A stretch of 64,000 nucleotides of DNA from Archegozetes longisetosus (Eukaryota > Arthropoda > Arachnida > Sarcoptiformes > Trhypochthoniidae): NCBI GenBank assembly GCA_018873245.2, contig JAEMBT020000007.1:6665129-6729128 (forward strand), given 5' to 3'. Below the pieces are notes generated by a model. The model saw only the letters and a list, made by a program, of their open reading frames with translations. It was not told where the DNA came from and did not search any database. Positions 24,601 to 36,000 of this stretch are shown in pieces (within the stretch, counting starts at the first letter, position 1; every line of letters begins with the position of its first letter). Position numbers and translations under genes: made by a program.

Positions 24601-27298
24601 TGAAAGCTATATACTTTCAGGCGTTTTTCTGCTAACTTTCGTATCGAACCATTTGTTCCAACGCGTGCCATCAATTAAATTTGAAGAACAAATATTAATG
24701 GTATTAGTGACAAAAGAATGATTGATTAGTTTAATTAAGATGAGAAAATGATAATAAAGTGGTAAAAATGGTTTAATATTGATGATAGGCATACGGAGGA
24801 CTGAGGGGTGCCGTGGCTTTTGCGCTGATCGCTATTCTCCACACAGAGCCAGCAATTGCAAACTTCCGTTTATTACGAACAACAACTCTTTTTATCATAC
24901 TTTTCACTGTTTTTGTTTTGGTATTTAGTCAATATTATCATAATTGTATATTAGCTCTTCTCTTGTCCACTTATATATGTTCATTATTTATCTGAAAGGG
25001 AGGCACAACTAAGCCTTTGCTCAATTATCTGAGAATCAGAAAAGAAATCAAAGAAGACGCTAAGTTATTCCATTTACTCAATAATAAGGTAATACAGCTT
25101 TAGATTCAAGTTGAAAGTTAGCTAACTCCTCATCAAGACTATTATTGTAACATTTTTCTAATTTGATAATGTAGTTAAGTGGTTCTCAAAGATCAATCAC
25201 AGTTATGCTTTTTCTTGTAGTCTTTTTGTATTGTGTTTCACAAATCACTTAAGTGCATGTCATACTCAGAGGAGCTTTACTTTTCTGTATAATAAAACAT
25301 AATTAGATTAATTGCATTGAATTTTGAATTCTATCTATTGAAGTTTATCGAGGAAGTTGTCTATGGAGTTTGTTATGTAACTGGAGTTCACACGTTTAAT
25401 TACTATTGGATGGTAACTACTAATTCACATTTTTCACGTCTATTTGTCATTTAATTTATTTTTACTTTCAATTCCTTTGTAGCAAAAACTAGTTTATGTT
25501 AACGACAAGTACATTAAAAAGTTCTTAACTCGTGGCAAAAAATCCGAAGCAATTGAGGATTTAATTCAAAAATTGATTTTTCAGTGAGTTTTATACTTAA
25601 TATTACGTTCTATATCATAAAATTTAAGTTACTATTTATGAGAAGTGTTTAGCTATAGGAATTCAATCTTAGCCTAACTTAAGAAATTGACATCTTCTCT
25701 TCAATTTTCTTTTCAAGTATTTATTCTTAATCATAGCTGAGCTCCATCTTGAAGTTCTTCTAGGATAAATATTAACGATTATTCGTTCAGGTCCTCTATT
25801 CATCATTTAGATTTGATTGTTTTGGTTGAGCAGAGTAAGAGCTGATCAATAGATCCGAAATGACAGAAAATTTCATTTCACAAATTTCTGCCCTTTTCAG
25901 TACTAAACAATAAAACAGATATAGGTTTTCAAGCAACTTTAGTTTACTTTACATGTTCCAAATGAATTTTGATTATCGAACAAATCCTTCCTTCACTATG
26001 ACTAATGATTGTTTGCAATACTCTATGAAATGCTATTGTTGTTGATTACTGATATCTTACTTTTCATCGATCTAGGGATGAAATGGAGAGATTATGGGGA
26101 ATGCAAATCAATAAGAGCAATCATGTTACTGACAGTACGATAAACGAGAAAAATAAGTGAGCACCAATTTCAATATTCACTTTATAGTTGCTTTATACTT
26201 TAGTTATGGTTCAGTTTTCGGTTCATATAGTGTTTGGGTATATGTGAGATATGTGAATGCCAAATAACGCTCTCCTATGCCTAACGCCCTACACGCGCCG
26301 CTCTGATTACCTTATCTAACCTAACCTAACTTAACCTAAATTAATGAATCAGCGTTGTATCTAGCTAAGCATTGTGGCTCTAGGGCTCTAGATATAGGAG
26401 AACATCGCTTTAGTACCACGTCTCTCACTTATACCCAAACACTATGTGCACTATGAACTGAACTATAACCGAATCATTACCATATTCAATTGATTTCCAG
26501 TTATGATTTACACAATCGGAGCAATGGAAGAATACCGAAAACATCTTCAAGTGATTCACAAATTGATATGGTTTCATCTAATACTGAATTAAACAACAAT
26601 CAATCAGATAAAGATAAAGGATTGTTTAAGAAATGGGTGAAACGTGTCACGGTTGTGTTATCAAGATTTAAAAATTCAAATAAAATATCATTATTTAATA
26701 AATCAAATTCAGTGATAAGCGCTTCGATCAAAAATTCAATCGACAATAATGTGAAAATTCTAACAAATCCTCAAGATTTGAACCATTTGTTGCAGAATGC
26801 ATTTGAAGAGAGCTCAATTACTCAGGTTTTAGTCTTTTAAGTTTTAAACTAATACCTTTTTTAAACTTTTAACTTTCTAACTAATGCTTTTTCAAATCTC
26901 TAATTTGCAAATTAATACTTTCTCAAGCTTTCAAACTAATTGCTTTTGAGACAAAAGACGAAAAGTTTCTCAAATGAGATAATAGACTCTCAGATGAAAT
27001 ATAATAGACTTGAAGTCTAATTGAATTTAAATATTTTTAGAATGTTCTTCGAAACAGTGTTAGTAAAGGACAACTCGTGAACAGGGAATTAATTAAGAAA
27101 AACATATCATTGCAACGAAGAATGTCTGTCAAAGCAATGATATCTGGAGAGAACAAGTCTGGTTCTGGGATCTCTCGAAGTTTAAGTCGAGACAGTGCAG
27201 TCCAACGGAACGCACTTTACAATGACATCAACTTAAGGCGTCTATCAGTTGTATCTAATCTTGATATTATTGAAGACGATTCTAATCATAAAAATTAA
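18629..27298 (+). CDS. Na+/H+ exchanger (SLC9A/NHE2-3-5-like), 19 exons
   Basis: Predicted 804-residue plasma-membrane antiporter exchanging Na+ for H+. Exons: 18629-18716, 20969-21263, 21324-21365, 21428-21496, 21574-21655, 21773-21916, 21968-22043, 22112-22294, 22674-22774, 22863-22939, 24428-24549, 24621-24700, 24789-24920, 24999-25088, 25344-25412, 25483-25583, 26076-26156, 26501-26825, 27041-27298. All introns are GT-AG with matching phase, and the total (2415 nt) is divisible by three. Family motifs seen: WEWEKNKHQWLFCLFLLIAA before the first conserved helix, ESCILIVLGL, the amiloride-region FFFVLLPP (~158-165), SAVDPVS (~234-240), FGESLLND (~259-266) with the ion-binding ND, and YGGLRGAVAF (~455-464). 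Residues from ~540 form a hydrophilic Ser-rich cytosolic tail. Exon 1 encodes a signal-peptide-like start; its link to exon 2 across a 2.25-kb intron rests on phase alone. Paralogue assignment within SLC9A is inference. Confidence 0.9.
19154..19487. mobile_element. Possible MITE in exchanger intron 1
   Basis: The sequence starts ATGCACGTAGGCTAGCTT. Its right end, reverse-complemented, reads ATGCACACTAGCTT, followed on both arms by runs rich in AAGCTCGAGCT/GAAGCTCAGCTC motifs. The arms match only in patches, so this is a weak call; boundaries are approximate. Confidence 0.35.
23619..23938. mobile_element. MITE (family B, copy 1) with CCTAA/TTAGG-like core, in exchanger intron 10
   Basis: Arms of about 85 bp align as inverted repeats, best over TTTGAGCATTAGCAAGT...TGTTCTCCTGCGCCTAA on the left and TTTGAATGTTAGGGAGT...TGTTCTCCTATGCCTAG after reversing the right. 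The centre (about 23708-23795) is a degenerate run of CTAAT/CCTAA units, and TTAGGTTAGG appears in inverse orientation at about 23831-23840. Homologous to the copy at 26203-26469. No coding capacity. Confidence 0.75.
26203..26469. mobile_element. MITE (family B, copy 2) with CCTAA tract, in exchanger intron 17
   Basis: Terminal inverted repeats of ~90 bp, strongest over ATAGTGTTTGGGTATA(T/A)GTGAGA and (C/G)TTCTCCTAT. The centre holds TAACCTAACCTAACTTAACCTAA (26317-26339), a short (CCTAA)n array like the arthropod telomere repeat. Outer ends read GTTATGGTTCAG and, reversed, GTTATAGTTCAG. The element fills most of intron 17. Confidence 0.8.
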
Positions 27299-27455
27299 TA
27301 GTTTTCAAATATTAGCACTACTTTATTAACTTATAAAACTCTTATTATAAATGTTTGTTGATTATAAGAAATTTTTTTAAATATAATTAATGACTCAATA
27401 ATTAAGTACAGCTTTAGCTCGAGGTTTATGTTTCGTGATATCGATTATTCTTTTA

Positions 27456-27461
27456 AATAAA
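27456..27461 (+). terminator. Polyadenylation signal of the exchanger gene
   Basis: AATAAA, about 160 bases past the stop codon at 27296-27298. Confidence 0.55.
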
Positions 27462-27654
27462 TTAATGTTCAATTGTTTATTCGGATTGGAGACTAAGTTC
27501 TTTTGTTATTGAACGTTCAAACTTCATCAGTGTTATTAATTTATTGTGATAAAACCCAACGAGTAGCAAATTGAAGCTTTGTTAGCTAATATCTACCTTG
27601 AGCCAAATTTAATTTTCACTATTTATTCATTTGATTGCCTATCATTTGCCACAG

Positions 27655-27753
27655 GTGCAGACAGCTGGAGGCCAGCGGGACTTAGAGACTCAGATCAAAA
27701 ATCTAGCTAAAGAAGCGTTGCGCTTCAAATCTATTATTGAATGTAATCATTAA
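27655..27753 (+). other. Orphan terminal-exon-like segment
   Basis: A 3' splice acceptor (CCTATCATTTGCCACAG, ending 27654) is followed by 32 codons and a TAA. The frame reads AGGQRDLETQIKNLAKEALR within a short charged, helix-prone peptide. Codon composition is much less AT-rich than the surroundings. No upstream exon was found in the ~350 bp since the exchanger's last exon. It may be an alternative last exon of the exchanger, a displaced exon of another gene, or a relic. Family not recognised. Confidence 0.35.
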
Positions 27754-28716
27754 AATTTAGTTTAATTCTATTAATTAGTTTAGTTTATCTGGCAACAAAG
27801 GCAGGTCTTTCATATATATGGCAATTATACTGGAGATAACTAACTTTTGACAAAATTTATTCATTAGATCTGGTCCTTCAAAGAGAAAGTTTCAGACATA
27901 AAACCCATTATTGAAGAGACACCAGATTATTCTGCATTTTGCTTAAAATTTCTAATTTAATGCTAACATTATTAAACTTGAAGTACTTATCCTAAAATTT
28001 CAGTCGATTTAGGCTCAAAAATCTGTTATTGAGTAAATACTTGACTGAAAGTCAATCAAAGCATTCGTTGAATTATAAAAATGTTTGATTTTAAAAATGA
28101 TTTATGAGATTTGTAACAATAAGATTTCAAAAGCATATGACAACTTCTCAGAACCAAAAACATGAAAATTATATTATCTGCGATTTGCCGAAAACCCAAA
28201 CAAATGTCGGAGAAGAGATCAGAACTTATAAATAAAGACGCTATTGTCAACATATTTCTCTATTTGGGTGCCAAACGATTGGTAGCAACAGTTTCGCAAT
28301 AGTCTTCGTGAAGTCTTCAGACAACAAAAGGGTTACAATTGAGAGAAACCCATCAAATAATGTGTTTATACGATAATAGAAAGCATTTGACATAAACTCT
28401 AAATGTTTTGATGTGTTTACTTGAAAAATGCTCAAACATTTAAAGCAATTACTGACACCTGTAAAGGCATTTGATTTTCATGTTTGAGTCGAGTATTTAT
28501 TGAACCAGAATTGATGAAATGCTAACCAACCATATAAATGTTGATAAATGAAGTGATCCATGTCTCAATGAGTCATTCACCTAAGATGGTAAACACTAGC
28601 GAAGAGAATATTCATCTCATTAGACACTTACCAAAAGGTGAGAAACTAAAGATTACTTAGAAAGAAGACTGACAAGTTTGGCCGGTGTTTTGGTGCCAAA
28701 AATAATCACATGTTTG
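27754..28716. other. Intergenic sequence
   Basis: No gene supported. Minus-strand frames of about 62-65 codons at 28056-28435 show no motif and are probably chance. Confidence 0.45.
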
Positions 28717-28726
28717 TATATAAAAG
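28717..28726 (+). promoter_or_regulatory. TATA-box-like element
   Basis: TATATAAAAG, a very good TATA consensus, followed about 40 bases later by TTCAGTG (around 28765), which resembles an arthropod initiator. It precedes the candidate gene at 28920-29325. The link is inference. Confidence 0.45.
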
Positions 28727-28919
28727 TGTGACAATTATGCAAGCCATTTGTCAACATTAACAAATTCAGTGGATTAGTTCATTTCATTAAGATTGGGACT
28801 GGAGAGCCAGTCAATTAGTTAGTCGTTGCAAGTTGTCACGCGAGATATCAAGTCCTGGATAACATTTTATCGAATTGCAAAAACATTTGCGGCATTTCAT
28901 TGTAAGAGAATAGCTTCGT

Positions 28920-29325
28920 ATGGCTGACCAAAGTTTAGTTGTTACTCGTCAAAAAGAAAGTGTTTCAAGTTTGAAGTTGTCTGGTTTGCTTTTAAAGCCA
29001 TCGCATTGTTGCGCTTCGCAGAACTGTTTCTGAATTAGAAGATATTAACGATTGTTGGAAGAAATTGCAACGCTTTTGTAGATGTGATGCGGAAAACTAT
29101 TTTGATTGCGAGGCTTGTTATCGTCGAATGTCGCTAATTCCTTTATCAAACGTTTCGCCTAGCACTTTTCAATCTTATCTACTCTTCTCGTCAGTTATTT
29201 CTCCACTCAATCGTCAATTATCAATATCCACATATGATTTTAGTTCTTCAAATGCCTTAATCTTTGGGTTCGACGATTTTGTTGACGCAAAAAAAGTGAG
29301 GAAAAGAAAGCGGCCTTTAGATTAG
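28920..29325 (+). other. Candidate unidentified small gene or pseudogene
   Basis: An ATG at 28920 opens a frame beginning MADQSLVVTRQKESVSSLKL that stops after 37 codons. A second frame, open from about 28998, reads through RTVSELEDINDCWKKLQRFC and a Cys-rich patch (CRCDAENYFDCEAC) and ends at 29325 with a basic RKRKRP tail resembling a nuclear localisation signal. The two could be joined by a short intron (a weak GT after SSLK to TTCGCAG at 29021) or be separated by a frameshift in a decayed gene. A TATA box lies ~200 bp upstream and AATAAA at 29480-29485. No family recognised. Confidence 0.35.
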
Positions 29326-29479
29326 AAGAAAAAGTTGAATGATTGGAAAAGTATTGGAAAATATTTGGTAAAAATAGAACCATTTTTAATAGTAAGCAAA
29401 CGTTGCAAGTGATTAGTTATTATAACTAAACAATAATACGCGCTCAAATCATTTTGTAAGCAATTTCTAATTGTTAATC

Positions 29480-29485
29480 AATAAA
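29480..29485 (+). terminator. Possible polyadenylation signal
   Basis: AATAAA, about 155 bases after the stop of the candidate gene ending at 29325. Confidence 0.35.
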
Positions 29486-30069
29486 ATATTGTTGACCATG
29501 TGTGTCTCACTTATTTTCCATATTTTATTTTCATTTTTGACCAACTATTAAGCATATTAACCAAATTGTGATGTACCCCTTATTTGAATGACTTTACTGT
29601 TTCATTCAATACAAAGATTAGGGATTTTAATGTCTAGCGATGTTCTTATTGATCACAACTTTAAAATGAAATCAATTTTGATTTGAGGAATAGAAAAATC
29701 TATATTCTATTGATATTCGCAGAAAAAGTAAAAATCAAAGAGTTTTCAAATTGAAAATTTATTAATTATTTTTCTCAGTGTAGAAAACGTCTGAAAAGTT
29801 CTAAATAAACTCCTTATAAATTCATTAAATACTATTTAATATATCAAAAGTGAAATAAACAATAGAAAAAATTAAGTTAAGTTGAAAGCGCACCCAATCC
29901 TAGAAAAACTATAATACAATTGAAATTTACAAAATGGCAATCATTGAATGATTCTCGATTCATTTAAACAAAACTTGTTTCAATGATTCAAATTTACATA
30001 AATGTCAGTCAAACTAATTACAAATCAATGATTCGGAAGGCTTAGAGAGTAAAGTAGTGAAACATTTGT

Positions 30070-33000
30070 TCAGAAAATCACAACATTATTAAATCTACTA
30101 TAAATAAAGTTTATATGAAATAAAGTTAGAGCTATAATAATCATGAGATTCGGTGTCACATTGAATGAACCGCTGAATATTGGACAATAGGGACACTGAT
30201 ATGAGCCGCAAACGTGACAAACACTTAAATAATAGAGATTTTGTGTGTTGAACATGGTCTCATTAAATCGCTCTGTAAAACAATCATCAAATCAAGGTTA
30301 GACCAGATTTAGGTAAATCAATCAATATAGTTGTGTCAAATCTGTATTACCTGGAGCGTAATAATCATAGACTCTAATAGGTATATAACGAGTTAAATTG
30401 GCCACAGGATACCAACGCTGGACCGTGAACGATACACATGTGTGCGTCGAATCCAACTGTAGTAATCAATTAATAGATCAATTGGCAAATCTGCTTATTA
30501 CATATGTCCGTTAACTCTTGCAACACATCAATTAGAAGCTCTTTTCGATAATCTTTAAACTGATATACCTGTACGTAACTAATTTTTGTCTATACTATTC
30601 TCCGACTACAAGATTGTAGCAAACTTATAAATAATCTGAATTCAAATTCAAATATTGTATTTATAAGAATGGAAAGGCTTCTACGAATAAATAGTTTAAA
30701 ACTGAATGATTGGTTCATATTTGCAAGAATTAAAGGACACTTTATTTGTAGGAATAGCTGGAAAGTGATCAAAAGACTCACATAATCAAAATAAAAAACA
30801 ACTTTTCTATCATAAAAACGAGCTTCTTGTAAATTTCTTAACGGTGTACTCTTAACAATAACATCTAATTCTTGTTGCTGAATCATATAACCAGTAGGTA
30901 TAGTGACTTCAAGAACAGTCATTCCGCTCATTGAGCTCTCCTCGAGATAAGTCCATCGCTGGCAAGACCTGAAGGTTATATGAGAGCTATTGCGTCCAGT
31001 AAAAGTTGCGATTACGTCCAGTTCGAAAGCTCTGACTGGAGGCTGAATTTGTAGATGAGGCCAATCGACGTTGTACTGGACATCCAACTGAACTATAGCT
31101 AACCCCGAACCTTGTGCTTTAACAATAACAGCTCCGAATGGGTTTGGAATGTCGAACTCTTGCAGTTGCGAAAGATTGTCCTCACCGATGTGTATTATCT
31201 GAGAAAAATTTCTAGAAGACGGCGCTTCGATTGTTATCGTGATGTCAGTCACTTCTCTAAGTCTTGATTGCATCGCATATTCAATCAGAGCCTGTAATGC
31301 AATCACTGTGTCCTGAGTTGAAGCCCAACCCGCGTCATAGAGCCGTTGATTATTAAGCCATTCAACTATCTCTTTTTGAATGACAGCCTGTTTAGCTATA
31401 TGAACTAATAGCCCATAAGCTGTTGTCTCGATGTTAGACGAGTCGTATTTATTGGGCAAACGTGGCAATAAAAACGGCCGATTATTTTCGATTTGTGTTT
31501 TAGGCGGTGGTATCGGATCTTTGCCCCAGTACCTCATTCCGCTCACTTCTCGCATTTTCTGATCTAAGTAATTGAAGGCTTCATCAGTTTCGACTGAGTT
31601 GACTAAACTCAACGCATACGCAGTGATGGCCAACTCGTACGGGTCGTCATAGTTGGCAATCACATGTAACATCCGTTCAAGATATCGTTGCGCTGCTGTC
31701 CTTGCAGTCGATGCCTTTGCTCCAGTATCACCTCTAAGATCACGAACTTCTGCGAGTGTAATCAAGACGTGAGCTGTCAGTGAAATATTTCTGAGATTCG
31801 CGCGATCGCTGTATACTTTTGACGTCAGATTCATTCTCCTATTATGAGGATTAATAGAGGTCTCAATAAAAGCTCCTTCTTGTGTCTGGTACTTAAGAAG
31901 CCATGCGATAGAATCTTGAATAATGTCTGGGTCGATATACAAAAAGTTTTCCCATTCTTGAAACGTTGCCTTATGTAAAATACGAGCGCAAAATGCAGTC
32001 ATCCAAACACTGGGCCTATTATTCCATCGAAAAGCTCTAAAAGAGCCGTCACTGTTCTTATAACTTAATTGTCGCTGATACTGAATGTTCAGATATTTGA
32101 AGGCTTGCTTCTCAAGGTCTGAACGTCTCTGACCGGTAAGTCTTAAATAAAGTAAAGTATACATATTGATAGCAAAGTTGAACATGTTCTGTTCAGCGCA
32201 ATCGAATGGTTTCCTCAACATAGAGCTGGCATTCATGGGCATATTTGGAAAAGCAGGTCCGACAACATCGCCAACGACTGATACCTTGGCTTTATTGGAG
32301 CCAAATATATATCTTCTTTCTTGACGGTATGGTATTATCGGATTTTCAGTAACATTAGTTTCCAAATACTTGATCAGATAAGCGCCTTGAGATAAGTCCA
32401 ATACAACTGAAGTGTGTGTATATTGTGGTATTCCGTCTGCTTCTACCAGCAATGTTTTTGTAACCACATCTTTAGCCACCTGTGTCTTCGCCATAACTGT
32501 TACATTAATATTTCCTAAACGTTGTGCAACAATTGGCATGTAGACAACTGATGTGCGTCCCGGATATATCTATTTTAAATAACAATTCAATTTAAACAAA
32601 AGTTTAACTCAATTTTCAAAACTTTAGATCGAGTCTAATGATTACCAAAATTAAATGTTGATGTTGCCCGTAAGATGTTCGTGGATTATATGACTGCAAA
32701 TATGAGTTTACGGTTAGAGCTTGATTTCAGACAAATGAAAAGTTGACAAAATCAAACCTGAACTCTTCCGAAAGGTTCGACGTGAACAAACTTATAGTCA
32801 TTAGAACGCGCCAACACAACTATTACTTCAATTTCATAGGGCAAATAATTAAAAATACTAATTCGGATTCCAACTTGTTCTCCGAGCAGACATGTTGGCG
32901 GCATCTCAACATTCATATAAAATGGTCGAACACTTGAGAATTCGATGTTTGACTGTTGAAGACCAAAGCCATGTGTACTACTCATTCCAAAGGCACTTAC

Positions 33001-36000
33001 AATCCAAGTGACTGGAGCATTAGGTACGGGAGCTTTGAATATATAATAACCAAGTGGTCTATATTTGAGGAATAAGTATCAATTCAAAATCAATTAGATC
33101 ATCGCCAAAAGTGAAGTAGAGTTAATTGAAGTAATTATGAGGCAAAAATTGAATTACCCAATATTAATATCTTTCCAAAGCCACGAATTGTCATATAAAC
33201 GCTGTAAGCGATTTGTGCGCGTCATCCGGAATTGTGCCAAATTGTACTGATCTCTCTCTACGCCTAAAGACAAAATATGCAACCTATACTATCATCAACA
33301 TATCAACTAATCATCTTTTAGTTTAATTAAATTATTTTCGCTCCAATCGTTTCAATATGGAATTGGATGAAAGTCAGGTTTTGGATAAGAAACAAATAGT
33401 CAAAAAACTTTCGGTTCAAATTTATGTCAAGTTTGTTAAGATTGTGCATAAATTTATGTGGGGCTTAGTTAAAATTATGCATGAATAAACAGTTTTAAGA
33501 CTTACAAGATCCTTCATCAGTCCCATCTCTGCAGTCCATTCTTCCGTCACAAGTTTTGGAAGAATGATAACAAGTGCCGTCCAAACATGACAGAAATCCT
33601 TGAGTTTTATTGCAATTATCATGTCTTCGCGTAATATTAGCGTCAGTGAAGATAACCAGACCCGCATGCTATAAACAAATGACTTTTAGACAAACTTGAA
33701 ATTCTATCATATAATCAAAATTTCCAAATTACTAACTCTCAACTTTTCATTTCTATCCACTGGATCTACTTATAAAACATGTGAAGAAAGATATAAATAC
33801 TTCAACTCAAGAACGCCTCGATAGTGCACAGAAACTAAATAAATAAAATGTTATCTTATGTACTGGTGTCGCCTCATCAAAGCCTAACTCGTAAGTCAAC
33901 TGGATTTTGCTGTCTTATGATCGCAACTCCGTCAAAATCTTACTCAAAAATTCGATTTAGAGTCTGAAATAGTTTAAAAGTAAGAACGTTTTTGTTGATG
34001 TTCAAACTAAACTAGCTGACTCTGACTTTGTGCGTAGACTTTTGAAAGAAGTTTATGTCAATATAAGACTGAGAATTTACATATAAATCACTTAATTAAA
34101 CTTAAATGCAATGTATTCGTTAGTTTAATAAATGTAAATTATGTATTGTTTGAGCAAATATAGGTCTGAATGTACACTAAGCGCTAGGTCTCAACATTCA
34201 ATATATCTTCGAAGAGATTAGTTAAAGAATAGTGAAATCCCATTGAACTTAAGCAAAAGGAAAGTTCAATAGTATGATGTTCTAAACGTTTGGTAAACGT
34301 TATCTCTATTCCCTCAGAAATAGCGGTTTTCTATCCAGACCAAAGTACATCGAATGCTTACTTTAAATTCATACACAAAATAGATATATGACAAGGTATT
34401 TTAGACTTACTTCAAACGTTTTGTTAGCATCAATGCCATAAGTAGGAGAAGGAAAATGTAGAAATCGATCAACTCTTCCCTCTCTAGAAAGCCATATGTG
34501 AGTCAGGGTGGCATTAGAAGAGTTTTCTGATTGATCGAATGTGCTCATCTTTTTTAGGACATCGGCATAGTTAATTTGATTACCAACTTGTAATGAATAC
34601 AAATCTTTGTCCAAAGCAGACAACCCAATATAAGTTCCTGGTTGTCCCAATACTACCACTTCTATTGTATCTCCTGTTTTATCTTTTCTGTTATTTAGTG
34701 TCACTGAGAAATTGTTTCGAGAAATACCATCCACTGGGAATGTCAGTGAATCTGTGATCACTTCACCACCGCGCGCTATATCGTAGATCAATATTGTCGA
34801 CGATGGAGCCATTTCTGGAGATAGACTGACCGCAAACGTTTTTATAGACGAAGTCATTTCTTCTCTTCCTGTCATCAAAATCATTCCCTTCGAAATTATA
34901 ACATAAGAGAATAACTTAACGTAATAATTAGTGCGAACATGAAATATTATGTATTCGCCAACTTTTGGCTGTTTAGTACTCGTCGAGATGTGTATTAAGC
35001 GCTCTGATGGCGAATATGTTGCATATGCTCTGAGTTCTGGTGCACGAATCGTGTCTCCATTTGCATCCTTGAAGAAACCGTCTAACGCTAAGTAATGAAC
35101 GTCATTAATAAGTTTTTTGTCATTAAGTTCACTCTTTAAGTTGATTGAGATTTCCCACAACCCTTGGTTTGTTAAAGACATTGGCACTAATATTGGCGAT
35201 AAACTTCTTGAGCCGCTTCGATAAAACTGAACTCTGGGTCGAATCTCGAGTTTTTCATAGATTAGTCGATCAAAAGGAAGAGGTGACCCATCATTGAACG
35301 AAACAGCGGCATATGCTTTAAATGGCATCGGAGGTTTGAACACTTGTGGTGATGAACCTAAAAACTTAAGTTTCACTTTAGAACTGAATATGAAAGCGCG
35401 TGCATGTCCTGGATAGACTAAGTTAAGAAAACGTTCGCCAACAAAAGCTGTCACTGTTATCTTTGCTCCGTCCAATGATGACCCTTTGGCCAATTGATCA
35501 ATTATCTCGGACATCGGACGACGAAACTCACAGTATCCGTTAAACTATCAAAACAAAAACTCCAGTTATTTGCTACGTATTAGTCGTGAGAAGATCTGAT
35601 GCGTGAGATAAGACTTACAAATTTTTCAGTAGTCTCGATAGCGGGTCGATCGAAATAGTTTTGAGAACCGTGTTTGCTGGATGAGATTAATGTATACAAA
35701 ATAGTCAAATTGCCGACAACAGGAACACCACTTGTAAAGCTGTGGAAGCAAGTAATGTCATAAATCATTAGAGTTACACAAAACCTATTTCTAGTGCTTT
35801 CAGACTCACTTAGCCATTATCGACCCATAAATATATCTATCCGTTTGTAAGAAGAATGCTGGCATCGATACATTCACTTCAAATCTTGTCTGATCTGTAA
35901 TATATACAAGTTGCATTCTAATTTAATATGCAATATAAACGCATCTCTTATACTATTTTCCAAGCTTTCTTATGTCACACGCTCTCAAATGGGCTTAAGT

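Noticed and set aside
26317-26339. Interstitial telomere or chromosome-end junction
   Set aside because: The CCTAA tract is short, lies within a MITE inside an intron, and has a homologous copy in intron 10, so a transposon core explains it better than a telomere remnant.
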